From: Maribacter sp. 4G9
GTDB taxonomy: Bacteria > Bacteroidota > Bacteroidia > Flavobacteriales > Flavobacteriaceae
NCBI RefSeq assembly: GCF_002742265.1
Contig: NZ_MDGL01000042.1
Coordinates: 1-54,040, forward strand
Reading direction: 5' to 3'
Length of the DNA: 54,040 bases
The position numbers were made by a program, and so were the translations under genes. This document shows, piece by piece, positions 22,844 through 32,320 of the stretch. The notes below the pieces were generated by a model. That model had not been told where the DNA came from. It did not search any database and was given only the letters and a program-made list of their open reading frames with translations. Numbering within the stretch: the stretch's first letter is position 1; each line of letters opens with the position of its first letter.

Positions 22844-23563
22844 ATGCAGGTAACCACCAAGGCCATTGTTTTGACTTCCATTAAATATGGGGACACCAGT
22901 TTGATCGTGCGTATTTATACGGAATCAGATGGTCTTAAATCTTATTTGTTAAGGGGCATTTTGGCTTCAAAAAAAGGAAAGGTAAAAAAAGCGTTGTTCC
23001 ATCCGCTTTCCCAACTAGAAATAGTCGCCAACCATAGAAATAAAGGCTCCTTGGAAAGTATAAAGGAAGCAAAAATCCACTACCATTATCAGAACGTCCA
23101 TAACAATATGGTAAAAAATGCCATGGCCCTGTTTCTGGCGGAAATGCTCGCCAATAGTATCCACGAGGAAGAAAGTAACAAGGAATTGTTCCGGTTTCTG
23201 GAGGCATCCTTGCAGTGGATGGATATCCATACGGAAATATCCAATTTCCATCTCTACTTTTTGCTACTATTGACCAAGTACCTAGGGTTTTACCCAGATT
23301 TGGAAAAGGTGGATGCCCCGTATTTTGATTTGTTGGAAGGTGAGTTTATCTCCACCACGTCCTTAAATCCCATGCTTCACGGTGAAAATATTTCGTATTT
23401 CAAATCCTTTTTAGGCATAAATTTTGATGCGATAAGTACGATAAAAATGAGAAAAAAAAACAGGCAGGAACTCCTTCAATCCTTGGTTTTGTATTACGAA
23501 TTGCATTTGCAAGGTTTTAGAAGACCAAAATCATTGGCAGTCCTAAATGAGGTGTTTAGTTAG
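22844..23563 (+). CDS. recO: DNA repair protein RecO
   Basis: This 239-aa protein has an N-terminal OB fold beginning VTTKAIVLTSIKYGDTSLIV, followed by YTESDGLKSYLLRGI. A helical C-terminal domain follows (ALFLAEMLANSIHEEESN), without the zinc-binding cysteines some relatives have. RecO loads RecA with RecF/RecR in gap repair. The stop is one base before the start of the TonB receptor gene, so the two may be co-transcribed although unrelated in function. Confidence 0.93.
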   Translation: MQVTTKAIVLTSIKYGDTSLIVRIYTESDGLKSYLLRGILASKKGKVKKALFHPLSQLEIVANHRNKGSLESIKEAKIHYHYQNVHNNMVKNAMALFLAEMLANSIHEEESNKELFRFLEASLQWMDIHTEISNFHLYFLLLLTKYLGFYPDLEKVDAPYFDLLEGEFISTTSLNPMLHGENISYFKSFLGINFDAISTIKMRKKNRQELLQSLVLYYELHLQGFRRPKSLAVLNEVFS

Positions 23564-23564
23564 T

Positions 23565-25976
23565 ATGAACAGATTTTTACCCTTACTTTTTATTTTATAT
23601 GGTTGTATAGGGTGGTCCCAACAAGTGATTGTCCTGGATGATGATACCCATGAGCCCATCCCAAATGTGGCCGTGTTTAACCCGGATAAGACCAAAATAA
23701 GTGTGACCGATTTCAACGGAAATTTTAATTTCACCCCTTTTTTAAACGAGGAGCGATTGATTTTAAGGCATCTGAGTTACGAAATAAAGAAGCTAACGCG
23801 TCTTCAGATAGCCAAAAATGGGTACAAGGTATTCTTACTAATGAAACCTGAGCGACTGGACGAGGTGGTCATGTCCGTCTCCAAGTGGGAACAACAAAAG
23901 AAGGAGGTTCCCAACAAAATCGTTTCCATAGATGCCCAGACCATTGCGATGAATACGCCACAGACTTCAGCGGATCTTTTGCAGAGCAGTGGCAAGGTCT
24001 TTGTCCAAAAAAGTCAGTTGGGAGGAGGGAGCCCTATGATAAGGGGGTTTGCCACCAATAGGCTGGTGCTTTCCGTGGACGGGGTTCGTATGAACAATGC
24101 AATATTCAGAGGCGGAAATTTACAGAATGTCATATCCATTGACCCCTTTAACATCAGGAATACCGAGATCATTTTTGGTCCTGGATCGGTTATTTATGGA
24201 AGTGATGCCATAGGCGGTGTGATGAACTTCTACACCAAACAGCCTACGTTGAGCCAAAAGGAAACTGCTGAAATCTCAGGGAACGCCAATTATAGATTCT
24301 CCTCGGCAAATACAGAAAATACGGTTCACGCCAATGTAAACATCGGCAAGGAGAAATGGGCGTCCCTGACCAGTTTTTCTTATAATAGCTTTCAGGATTT
24401 AACAATGGGGAAGCATGGACCGGATTCCTATTTGAGGAACTCTTTCGTTAAAACCCTAAATGGGGAAGATATCCTGGTGACAAACGAAAACCCAAGAAAC
24501 CAGGTCCTTACGGGATATGACCAAAGCAACTTTATGCAGAAATTCCTTTACAGACCCCATGTAAACTGGGATTTGAACTTGGGAATCCATTACTCGGAAA
24601 CATCGGATTATTCCCGTTATGACAGGCTTATAAGACCTTCACGCGATGGTCAAGGATTAAGGTCGGCAGAATGGTATTATGGTCCACAAAAATGGTTCAT
24701 GGGCAATATGCAGTTAAAAAAGAAAGGTAACGGAAAATTGTACGATGGACTCAAACTCACCGCAGCCTACCAATTTTTTGAGGAAAGTAGGAATAACAGG
24801 GATTTTCAAGGTACCGTATTAAATACCACGCGCGAAAAGGTGGATGCGTTAAACCTGAACGTGGATTTTGAAAACAAGAAAATTGGGAATTTTAAACTGT
24901 ATTACGGCGGGGAGTTTATTTTTAACAAGGTTGGTTCAACAGGTATGGACACCAATATTATCACCGGGGAAATGGCATCTGCAGCGTCCAGATATCCAGA
25001 CGGTGCCACTTGGAAAAGTTTGGCAGGCTATCTAAATGGCGAATACAAGGCCAAGCCTAATTTCATTTTAATGTCCGGTTTACGGTATAGCCATGTTTGG
25101 ATAGATGCGTTCTTCGATCGTACTTTTTATGAGTTTCCTTTTGAAGATGCCAACTTAAGTACCGGGGCGTTAACTGGCAGTTTGGGTTTTAGTTGGTTTC
25201 CAAAACAAAGTGTTCAGATAACCTTTAACGGCTCCACCGGATTCAGGGCTCCCAATGTAGATGATATAGGGAAAATATTCGATTCGGAACCGGGTTCCGT
25301 GGTAGTGCCCAACCCAGACCTGGAATCTGAATACGCGTACAATGTAGAGTTGGGAGTTCAAAAGAATTTTAAGGATAAACTTGTATTGAAAGGAGCTTCC
25401 TTCTATACCTATTTGGTAGATGCCTTGGTCCGAAGGGACTTTACCTTCAATGGCTTAAGCCAAATTGAGTACGGAGGTGAATTGAGCAATGTTCAGGCCA
25501 TACAGAATGCCGCAAAGGCCTATGTGTATGGTTTTGAGTTTGGATTGGACGCATATTTGTCAGATCAATGGTCGCTTTCGTCCAATCTTACCATTACCGA
25601 GGGGATTGAGGAGGAAGAGGACGGTACGGACTCACCGGCAAGACATGCGCCACCTACTTTTGGTGATTTCCATGTAAAGTGGAAGAAGGAGAAAATATCC
25701 ACTGATTTTTTCCTGAATTATAATGGTGAGGTAGCCAATGATCAATTGGCGATATCTGAACAATCCAAGGATTACATCTACGCCAAGGATGAAAATGGAG
25801 ATCCTTTTTCACCATCTTGGTATACCCTAAACTTTCGCTCCCAATACGCCATTGCGAACAACCTCAACGCAACGCTAAGTTTGGAAAACATAACCAATCA
25901 GAGATATAGGACCTATTCTTCCGGAATTGTGGCACCGGGAAGTAACTTGATATTGGGTATAGGGTATAATTTTTAA
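23565..25976 (+). CDS. TonB-dependent outer-membrane receptor, haem-receptor-like
   Basis: This is 803 aa from ATG 23565, chosen because it begins a signal peptide (MNRFLPLLFILYGCIGWSQ); an upstream ATG at 23547 lies inside recO. The order is a carboxypeptidase-like N-terminal domain (IPNVAVFNPDKTKISVTDFNGNF), a plug (GGGSPMIRGFATNRLVLSVD, FGPGSVIYGSDAIGGVMNF) and a 22-strand barrel ending ILGIGYNF. The plug wording and the GFRAPNVDD...VPNPDLESE region recall the FRAP/NPNL boxes of haem and haemoglobin receptors. The ligand is therefore probably haem-related, not proven. A terminator follows directly. Confidence 0.9.
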   Translation: MNRFLPLLFILYGCIGWSQQVIVLDDDTHEPIPNVAVFNPDKTKISVTDFNGNFNFTPFLNEERLILRHLSYEIKKLTRLQIAKNGYKVFLLMKPERLDEVVMSVSKWEQQKKEVPNKIVSIDAQTIAMNTPQTSADLLQSSGKVFVQKSQLGGGSPMIRGFATNRLVLSVDGVRMNNAIFRGGNLQNVISIDPFNIRNTEIIFGPGSVIYGSDAIGGVMNFYTKQPTLSQKETAEISGNANYRFSSANTENTVHANVNIGKEKWASLTSFSYNSFQDLTMGKHGPDSYLRNSFVKTLNGEDILVTNENPRNQVLTGYDQSNFMQKFLYRPHVNWDLNLGIHYSETSDYSRYDRLIRPSRDGQGLRSAEWYYGPQKWFMGNMQLKKKGNGKLYDGLKLTAAYQFFEESRNNRDFQGTVLNTTREKVDALNLNVDFENKKIGNFKLYYGGEFIFNKVGSTGMDTNIITGEMASAASRYPDGATWKSLAGYLNGEYKAKPNFILMSGLRYSHVWIDAFFDRTFYEFPFEDANLSTGALTGSLGFSWFPKQSVQITFNGSTGFRAPNVDDIGKIFDSEPGSVVVPNPDLESEYAYNVELGVQKNFKDKLVLKGASFYTYLVDALVRRDFTFNGLSQIEYGGELSNVQAIQNAAKAYVYGFEFGLDAYLSDQWSLSSNLTITEGIEEEEDGTDSPARHAPPTFGDFHVKWKKEKISTDFFLNYNGEVANDQLAISEQSKDYIYAKDENGDPFSPSWYTLNFRSQYAIANNLNATLSLENITNQRYRTYSSGIVAPGSNLILGIGYNF

Positions 25977-25980
25977 TATA

Positions 25981-26008
25981 AAAAGACCCGTCAACCGGGC
26001 CTTTTTTG
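25981..26008 (+). terminator. rho-independent terminator after the TonB receptor gene
   Basis: AAAAGACCCG and CGGGCCTTTTTT form a stem with one internal mismatch and a short loop, then a T run. It starts four bases after the stop codon. Confidence 0.75.
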
Positions 26009-26052
26009 TTTAGAATTCGTGTGCTTCCTATTTTAAGAAAGTGCAGGTTTTT

Positions 26053-26406
26053 TTACTGTGAAATTTTATCTGCTGCTTCCTTGGTGGCGTCCTTTACGTC
26101 CTCACCAATTTTTTTCGCTTTGTCCATAGCCTCTTCGCCGGCCTCTTTTGCGGAATCCAAAGCATCCTCTCCTGCTTCCTTGGCAGAGTCAATGGCTTTT
26201 TCTCCTGCCTCTTTCATGCTTTCTCCAGCTTCCTTGGCTTTATCCATGGCGTCTTCGCCAACCTCTTTTAGGTCGTTTCCGGTTTGCTCCAAAGATTCTT
26301 CGGCTTGGGTGGCTGCGTCTTTCGCCTTTTCTGCCGTTTCCCTACAGGAAATAAAAGAAGTGCTCAAAGCCAAAACCAATACGGTGCTTACTACTAATTT
26401 TTTCAT
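26053..26406 (-). CDS. small LEA-like repeat lipoprotein
   Basis: This 117-aa protein has a lipoprotein signal ending LSTSFISC. The rest is an amphipathic helix of 11-residue repeats of the type AIDSAKEAGED, ALDSAKEAGEE, AMDKAKKIGED, plus shorter KEAGE copies. It is rich in Ala, Lys, Glu and Asp and has no aromatic residues. Eleven-residue periodicity is the mark of group 3 LEA proteins and of some envelope stress lipoproteins. A role in envelope or desiccation/salt stress is inferred only. It is convergent with the receptor gene. Confidence 0.85.
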   Translation of the reverse strand: MKKLVVSTVLVLALSTSFISCRETAEKAKDAATQAEESLEQTGNDLKEVGEDAMDKAKEAGESMKEAGEKAIDSAKEAGEDALDSAKEAGEEAMDKAKKIGEDVKDATKEAADKISQ

Positions 26407-26546
26407 GGTGTTAATTTTTTAGTGTTTGTACCCGTATATACGAGGGAATACCCTTTTTGGATCAAGGGACTTGTATTCTCTTTTGGGGAATTTTCTATTT
26501 GAGCCATTTCATGGCGGGGTAGGGCCACAGTTCCAACTAAATTAAT

Positions 26547-26554
26547 TAATTTTG
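26547..26554 (+). promoter_or_regulatory. Bacteroidota -7 element upstream of ileS
   Basis: TAATTTTG fits TAnnTTTG, 33 bases before the ATG at 26588. Confidence 0.45.
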
Positions 26555-26587
26555 CGGGCTTAAAACCCAGAACCATAAGCATTTCGT

Positions 26588-29500
26588 ATGAAGTTCGCAG
26601 AATATAAGGGATTAGACTTGCCTAAAGTTGCAGAAGAAGTTTTAAATTACTGGAAGACCGCCAAGATTTTTGAAAAGAGTATTTCTTCCAGGGAGGGTAA
26701 GGAAAGCTATGTCTTTTTTGAAGGGCCCCCATCAGCGAATGGAATGCCGGGTATCCACCATGTAATGGCGCGGACTATCAAGGATATTTTCCCTCGCTAT
26801 AAAACAATGAAGGGCTTTCAGGTAAAAAGAAAGGCCGGTTGGGATACGCACGGACTTCCGATCGAATTGGGCGTGGAGAAGGAACTGGGTATTACGAAAG
26901 AAGATATTGGTGTGAAAATTTCCGTAGAGGAATATAATGCAGCCTGTAAGAATGCGGTAATGCGCTACACGGATGTTTGGAACGCCATGACCGAGCAAGT
27001 TGGGTATTGGGTGGACATGGATGACCCTTACATTACCTACAAGTCCAAATACATGGAATCTGTTTGGTGGTTGTTGAAACAGATTTATGAAAAAGGACTT
27101 ATATATAAGGGGTACACCATACAGCCGTATTCTCCAAAAGCGGGTACTGGATTAAGTTCTCACGAACTGAACCAGCCAGGCACCTATCAAGATGTTACGG
27201 ATACCACCGTAACGGCCCAATTTAAGGCTGTGGAGGAAACCTTGCCAGACTTCCTTAAAAATGAGGGAACCATTTATTTCTTGGCATGGACAACAACACC
27301 GTGGACACTTCCCTCCAATACGGCTTTGACCGTTGGTCCCAAGATCGATTATGTACTGGTAGAGACCTATAATCAGTATACATTTGAACCAATGAATGTC
27401 ATACTTGCCAAAAACTTGGTAGGTAAGCAATTTGCAGGAAAATATTTTGAGGTTTCGGAAAAATCGGATTTAATCCCCTATGCGAAGGAGGACAAAAAAA
27501 TTCCGTTCTATCAGGTAAAGGAATTTAAGGGAATTGACCTTGTAGGGATTCGATACGAACAGCTTTTGGATTATGTACTTCCTTATGAAAATGCTGAAAA
27601 TGCGTTTAGGGTCATTAGTGGGGATTTTGTTACTACGGAGGATGGTACGGGTATAGTACACACGGCCCCAACCTTTGGCGCTGATGATGCCTTTGTGGCA
27701 AAACAGGCCGTTCCGGAAATACCTCCCATGTTGGTATTGGACGAAAATGCGAACCTTGTCCCGCTCGTAGATTTGCAGGGGAGGTTTAGACCGGAGTTAA
27801 AGGAACTTGGCGGAAAATATGTAAAGAACGAGTATTATGAGGAGGGGGAAGCCCCGGAGCGTTCCGTTGATGTGGAGATTGCCATAAAACTTAAAGAGGA
27901 AAACAAGGCTTTCAAGGTTGAAAAGTACGTTCACAGCTATCCCAATTGCTGGCGTACCGATAAGCCTATTTTGTATTACCCTTTGGATTCCTGGTTTATA
28001 AAGGTTACGGATATTAAGGACAGGATGTTCGAGTTGAACCAGTCCATCAATTGGAAACCCAAGGCAACTGGCGAAGGAAGGTTTGGGAACTGGTTGGCGA
28101 ACGCAAACGATTGGAACTTATCCAGGTCGCGGTATTGGGGCATTCCTTTGCCCATCTGGAGAACCAGTGATGGTAAGGAGGAACTGATAATCGGCTCTGT
28201 TTCTCAATTGAAGTTGGAAATGCAAAAGGCCATGGAAGCTGGCGTTTTGGAGAAGGATATTTTTGAGGACTTTGTGGTAGGGGATATGTCCGAAGAAAAC
28301 TATGAAAAGATAGACCTGCACAAAAATATTGTGGATCAGATCACCTTGGTTTCGCCATTGGGGAAACCCATGAAAAGGGAAAGTGACCTGATCGATGTTT
28401 GGTTCGATAGTGGTTCAATGCCCTATGCGCAATGGCACTATCCCTTTGAAAACAAAGAATTGATCGATGCGGGAAAGACATTTCCGGCAGATTTTATTGC
28501 GGAAGGTGTAGATCAGACACGGGGTTGGTTCTATACCCTTCATGCCATCGCTACCATGGTGTTCGATTCCGTAGCCTATAAAAATGTGGTTTCCAACGGA
28601 CTCGTACTGGACAAGGAAGGTAAAAAAATGTCCAAAAGATTGGGCAATGCTGTAGATCCATTTGATACGATGAAGGAGCATGGTGCGGATGCTACGCGAT
28701 GGTATATGATTAGCAATGCCAACCCATGGGACAACCTTAAATTTGACTCGGAGGGTATTGTTGAAGTCAAGCGAAAATTCTTCGGGACACTTTACAATAC
28801 GTATTCATTTTTTGCCCTGTATGCCAATATTGATGCCTTTTGCTTTTCCGAGGAAAATATACCTGTGGAGGATAGGCCTGAAATAGACCGATGGATTCTG
28901 TCCGAACTTAATTCGTTGATAACCTTGGTCGACGGGGCCTATGCAGATTATGAACCTACAAAGGCCACACGGGCAATTTCCGATTTTGTGCAGGAAAACC
29001 TCAGCAATTGGTATGTTCGCCTTTGTAGGAGGAGGTTTTGGAAAGGGGACTACCAAAAGGATAAGATCGCAGCGTACCAAACACTCTATACTTGCTTGGT
29101 AACGGTGGCCAAACTTTCAGCGCCAGTGGCCCCGTTCTTTATGGACAGACTTTATATGGACCTGATCGCGACAACGAAATTGGAGCCTTTTGAAAGCATA
29201 CACTTGGCAGATTTTCCAACATCGGACAAAAATTTGATAGACGTGGCCTTGGAACAAAAGATGCAAAAGGCACAAACCATTTCGTCCCTAGTCCTGTCTA
29301 TCAGGCAAAAGGAAAAGATAAAGGTTAGACAGCCACTTCAAAAAATTATGATTCCAATTTTGGACGAACAGGACAGAATGGATATTTTGGCAGTATCGGA
29401 CTTAATAAAGTCGGAGGTAAATGTTAAGGAAATAGAACTTTTGGACGATGCCTCTGGGGTTTTGGTAAAGCGCATCAAGCCAAATTTCAAGACCTTGGGA

Positions 29501-29986
29501 CCAAGGTTCGGTAAAGAAATGAAGCAAATCGCAAACGCGATAAATGCTCTAAATCAGAAAGATATCCAAAAAATTGAACAAGAAGGCGAATTAACCCTTC
29601 AAATAGAAAATAAAAACATTATTTTACAGTTTCAGGATGTAGAGATAAGTTCCCAGGATATTGAGGGCTGGTTGGTGGCCTCATCCGGCAAAACAACGGT
29701 CGCATTGGATATTACCATCAATGAGGACCTAAAGAAGGAAGGTATCGCGAGGGAACTGGTCAACAGGATCCAGAATTTAAGAAAGGAATCTGGTTTTGAA
29801 GTGACTGACAAAATTGACATTAAGATGCAGAAGGACGGTCTTGTAGAGCAGGCCGTAACCAGTAATCTTAGTTATATAAAGGCGGAAACTTTGACAGCAG
29901 AATTGAATTTTGAGGAATATTTAGAGAATGGCACTGAAATTGCCTTCGATGAAGTGAACACTAAATTGTTTATTGCAAAACATTAA
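26588..29986 (+). CDS. ileS: isoleucyl-tRNA synthetase
   Basis: This 1132-aa class I synthetase charges tRNA-Ile. PSANGMPGIHHVMART (about 49-64) holds the HIGH-type motif and KEGKKMSKRLGN (about 675-686) the KMSKS motif. TTTPWTLPSNTAL marks the editing domain. DVWFDSGSMPYAQWHYPF and the long helical C-terminus complete the fold. The length exceeds 1000 residues and there is no C-terminal zinc-binding cysteine set, as in the eukaryote-like IleRS type known in Bacteroidota and linked with mupirocin tolerance; that is inference from length and motifs. The next gene starts five bases after its stop. Confidence 0.97.
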   Translation: MKFAEYKGLDLPKVAEEVLNYWKTAKIFEKSISSREGKESYVFFEGPPSANGMPGIHHVMARTIKDIFPRYKTMKGFQVKRKAGWDTHGLPIELGVEKELGITKEDIGVKISVEEYNAACKNAVMRYTDVWNAMTEQVGYWVDMDDPYITYKSKYMESVWWLLKQIYEKGLIYKGYTIQPYSPKAGTGLSSHELNQPGTYQDVTDTTVTAQFKAVEETLPDFLKNEGTIYFLAWTTTPWTLPSNTALTVGPKIDYVLVETYNQYTFEPMNVILAKNLVGKQFAGKYFEVSEKSDLIPYAKEDKKIPFYQVKEFKGIDLVGIRYEQLLDYVLPYENAENAFRVISGDFVTTEDGTGIVHTAPTFGADDAFVAKQAVPEIPPMLVLDENANLVPLVDLQGRFRPELKELGGKYVKNEYYEEGEAPERSVDVEIAIKLKEENKAFKVEKYVHSYPNCWRTDKPILYYPLDSWFIKVTDIKDRMFELNQSINWKPKATGEGRFGNWLANANDWNLSRSRYWGIPLPIWRTSDGKEELIIGSVSQLKLEMQKAMEAGVLEKDIFEDFVVGDMSEENYEKIDLHKNIVDQITLVSPLGKPMKRESDLIDVWFDSGSMPYAQWHYPFENKELIDAGKTFPADFIAEGVDQTRGWFYTLHAIATMVFDSVAYKNVVSNGLVLDKEGKKMSKRLGNAVDPFDTMKEHGADATRWYMISNANPWDNLKFDSEGIVEVKRKFFGTLYNTYSFFALYANIDAFCFSEENIPVEDRPEIDRWILSELNSLITLVDGAYADYEPTKATRAISDFVQENLSNWYVRLCRRRFWKGDYQKDKIAAYQTLYTCLVTVAKLSAPVAPFFMDRLYMDLIATTKLEPFESIHLADFPTSDKNLIDVALEQKMQKAQTISSLVLSIRQKEKIKVRQPLQKIMIPILDEQDRMDILAVSDLIKSEVNVKEIELLDDASGVLVKRIKPNFKTLGPRFGKEMKQIANAINALNQKDIQKIEQEGELTLQIENKNIILQFQDVEISSQDIEGWLVASSGKTTVALDITINEDLKKEGIARELVNRIQNLRKESGFEVTDKIDIKMQKDGLVEQAVTSNLSYIKAETLTAELNFEEYLENGTEIAFDEVNTKLFIAKH

Positions 29987-29990
29987 CGAG

Positions 29991-30374
29991 ATGGCAGAAG
30001 ATTTAAAAGTTAGATACTCGGACAAGGATTTGGCGGAGTTCAAGGAATTGATAGAGGAAAAAATAGAAAAAGCAAAAAGTCATTTGGAGCTTCTTAAAAG
30101 CTCTTATATGAACGATGGAAATAATGGAACGGACGATACGTCCCCTACGTTTAAGGCCTTTGAGGAAGGTTCCGAGACTATGAGCAAGGAGGCGAATACC
30201 CAATTGGCCATTCGCCAGGAAAAGTTTATCAGGGATTTGAAAAATGCCCTTCTAAGGATAGAGAACAAAACCTACGGTATTTGCCGAATCACCGGCAAAC
30301 TCATAAATAAGGAGCGTTTAAAATTGGTGCCACATGCCACCTTGAGTATAGAAGCCAAGAATATGCAAAAATAA
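29991..30374 (+). CDS. DksA/TraR-like protein lacking most zinc cysteines
   Basis: This is 127 aa from ATG 29991, preferred over an in-frame ATG at 29973 inside ileS. It has a coiled-coil N-terminal half (10-80) and the DksA-type ending YGICRITGKLINKERLKLVP, then HATLSIEAK. Only one cysteine of the usual four-cysteine finger remains. DksA proteins enter the RNA polymerase secondary channel; variants without zinc exist in Bacteroidota. It is coupled with ileS and followed by a terminator. Confidence 0.9.
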   Translation: MAEDLKVRYSDKDLAEFKELIEEKIEKAKSHLELLKSSYMNDGNNGTDDTSPTFKAFEEGSETMSKEANTQLAIRQEKFIRDLKNALLRIENKTYGICRITGKLINKERLKLVPHATLSIEAKNMQK

Positions 30375-30377
30375 TCG

Positions 30378-30400
30378 AAACGCCTTCCGGGGCGTTTTTT
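30378..30400 (+). terminator. rho-independent terminator after the dksA-like gene
   Basis: AAACGCC (30378-30384) pairs with GGCGTTT (30391-30397) around TTCCGG, followed by a T run to 30400. It sits just before the next gene's start. Confidence 0.85.
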
Positions 30401-30411
30401 AATGGTCCGTT

Positions 30412-31029
30412 TTGAAATTATTTCCCTTAGTTCTTCTCTTGATAGTAGCACAGGTTGCCGCTCAAAAGAAGGTGCACAAAGTTTTGTTGGGCGAATCCGT
30501 AAAGTTGATACAGGTCAACGCGGAAAACTGTTACGAGGTCATTTTGGAAACTGGCGATAACGAGGAAATCGAGGTAGATGCCCAAATGGACGGGGAATAT
30601 AGTGAGGACCTACAAATGAATTTTTCCGAAACAGGAAATACTTTGGTACTTGGGGCAGGATTCCAACCAAGTTTTGTAAACCCCAATGACAAGTTAAGTG
30701 CCCACAAGGTGGTTTCCATTGCATTGAAGATAAGGGTACCATCCTATAAAAATGTACAAGTGTACGGTAATAGCGCCAGAATTATCGCTTTTGGGAATTA
30801 TTCAAATTTGGATATTACCCTTTCCGATGGAAATTGTGAACTACATAATATCTCGGAAGAAGTGAATGTAAGGACCCAAAGTGGCAATATAGTGGTATAT
30901 GCCAATAGGGCAACCATATCGGCGGAAACAAAATATGGCCAATATCAAAAGGACACTATCCCTAATGGCTTCAACCGTTATAAGTTAAATTCGGTTACCG
31001 GAAATATCATACTGAACAAAACCGAATAA
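30412..31029 (+). CDS. secreted beta-helix-like protein, DUF4097-like
   Basis: This 205-aa protein has a signal peptide (MKLFPLVLLLIVAQVAAQ) and a beta-rich body with regularly spaced valine/isoleucine strands (IALKIRVPSYKNVQVYGNSA, LDITLSDGNCELHNI, VNVRTQSGNIVVYA). This pattern resembles putative adhesins of the DUF4097/DUF2807 type. The start is TTG at 30412, since the nearby ATG at 30402 is in another frame. Its envelope role is unknown. Confidence 0.75.
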   Translation: MKLFPLVLLLIVAQVAAQKKVHKVLLGESVKLIQVNAENCYEVILETGDNEEIEVDAQMDGEYSEDLQMNFSETGNTLVLGAGFQPSFVNPNDKLSAHKVVSIALKIRVPSYKNVQVYGNSARIIAFGNYSNLDITLSDGNCELHNISEEVNVRTQSGNIVVYANRATISAETKYGQYQKDTIPNGFNRYKLNSVTGNIILNKTE

Positions 31030-31035
31030 TATTTC

Positions 31036-31043
31036 TATTTTTG
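31036..31043 (+). promoter_or_regulatory. Bacteroidota -7 element upstream of lspA
   Basis: TATTTTTG fits TAnnTTTG, 17 bases before the ATG at 31060. Confidence 0.45.
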
Positions 31044-31059
31044 CGCCGTTGAAAAGCTC

Positions 31060-31740
31060 ATGAACCTAAAAAAATCCATTTTATTAATAGTATTGATCCT
31101 CCTCATAGACCAATGGAGCAAAATATACATTAAGACAAACTTCGTATTGGGTGAATCTGTTGATGTCTTCAGTTGGTTCAAAATCCTTTTTATTGAGAAC
31201 GAAGGCGCGGCGTGGGGAGCCAAACTAAGCGATGTGCTCCCTATTTCCGATGCTACGGGTAAGCTGGTCCTCACCATTTTCAGGTTGTTTGCCATTTTTG
31301 GGATCGGCTATTGGTTGTTCGATGTAATTAAGAAAAAATCCTCAAAAACATTGATAGTTGCGGTTTCCTTGATATTCGCAGGGGCCTTGGGAAATATATT
31401 GGATTCTGTTTTTTACGGTCTCATTTTCGATGACAGCTACAATCACGTAGCCACCTTGTTGTCCGACGAACCTTATGGAAAGGTCTTTTACGGTAAAGTT
31501 GTCGATATGCTCTATTTTCCTTTAGTGGATACGACCTGGCCGGAATGGATGCCCTTTTTTGGTGGTAGTAATTTTCGTTTTTTCGAGCCCGTCTTTAACA
31601 TTGCGGATACGGCCATAAGTACCGGGGTTGGAATTTTATTGGTTTTTAATAAAAGGGCATTTGGAAAGAACGAGGAGGAAGAGACGGTAGTTGAAAGTTC
31701 AGAAAAAACCGAAAATCCTCAAGGGGCCATAAAAGAATAA
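31060..31740 (+). CDS. lspA: lipoprotein signal peptidase (signal peptidase II)
   Basis: This 226-aa inner-membrane aspartyl protease has four spans and removes the signal from lipid-modified prolipoproteins. Catalytic aspartates lie in GALGNILDSVFYG and in FNIADTAIS; the N-terminal DQWSKIYIK is also typical. It is longer than the usual 160-170 residues because of an extra periplasmic segment between the aspartates (about residues 125-165) and a charged C-terminal tail. The 3' end overlaps the convergent folate gene by 22 bases. Several lipoproteins in this window would be its substrates. Confidence 0.95.
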   Translation: MNLKKSILLIVLILLIDQWSKIYIKTNFVLGESVDVFSWFKILFIENEGAAWGAKLSDVLPISDATGKLVLTIFRLFAIFGIGYWLFDVIKKKSSKTLIVAVSLIFAGALGNILDSVFYGLIFDDSYNHVATLLSDEPYGKVFYGKVVDMLYFPLVDTTWPEWMPFFGGSNFRFFEPVFNIADTAISTGVGILLVFNKRAFGKNEEEETVVESSEKTENPQGAIKE

Positions 31741-32285
31741 TTTTTTTGGGGAGTTACACAGTAATCCAAAGGAACATCTCCGGGAAAGGCATCGCTTATT
31801 AAAGGTTCCGCTTCAAAAAAACTGAGCCCCACTTTTAAAACATCTGGTTTACAGCTTGCCAAGAAGTTATCATAAAAACCTTTGCCATAGCCCACCCTGT
31901 GTCCATGTATATCAAAAGCCAATAAGGGAATGAATACCACATCCATTTTATTTGGTTCAACCTTTATGCCGTCCACCGGTTCCGGAACGCCCCAAGAATT
32001 GTTTTTGAATTTGGTGTTATCTGTGAGTAAGAAGTGCTCTAATACGTTCTGCTGTACTTTTGGGACGACGATATATTTATCCTTTCCCTGTAATATGGAC
32101 AATAAATTGATGGTATCCACCTCATGTTTTGAAGTTATAGGAAGAAAAAGATGGTAATAATCTTTTGACCAAATAGGGAGTTCCAATGCCTTGTTGGAGA
32201 TGTCAAGACTTTTTGCTGCAATCTGACTTACGGAGAGCTGTTCTCTAAGGACTGAATATTTTAAACGCAAATCTTTCTTCAACAT
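31719..32285 (-). CDS. 5-formyltetrahydrofolate cyclo-ligase
   Basis: This 188-aa protein converts 5-formyl-THF to 5,10-methenyl-THF using ATP. The signature is DVVFIPLLAFDIHGHRVGYGKGFYDNFL (about 114-141), preceded by WGVPEP. The N-terminal basic segment (MLKKDLRLKYSVLREQLS) is typical. It is convergent with and overlaps lspA. A 28-codon hydrophobic frame lies 35 bases upstream on the same strand. Confidence 0.93.
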   Translation of the reverse strand: MLKKDLRLKYSVLREQLSVSQIAAKSLDISNKALELPIWSKDYYHLFLPITSKHEVDTINLLSILQGKDKYIVVPKVQQNVLEHFLLTDNTKFKNNSWGVPEPVDGIKVEPNKMDVVFIPLLAFDIHGHRVGYGKGFYDNFLASCKPDVLKVGLSFFEAEPLISDAFPGDVPLDYCVTPQKNYSFMAP

Positions 32286-32320
32286 AATTGAAAAATGATT
32301 TGAAGTACCTTGGGCACTAT

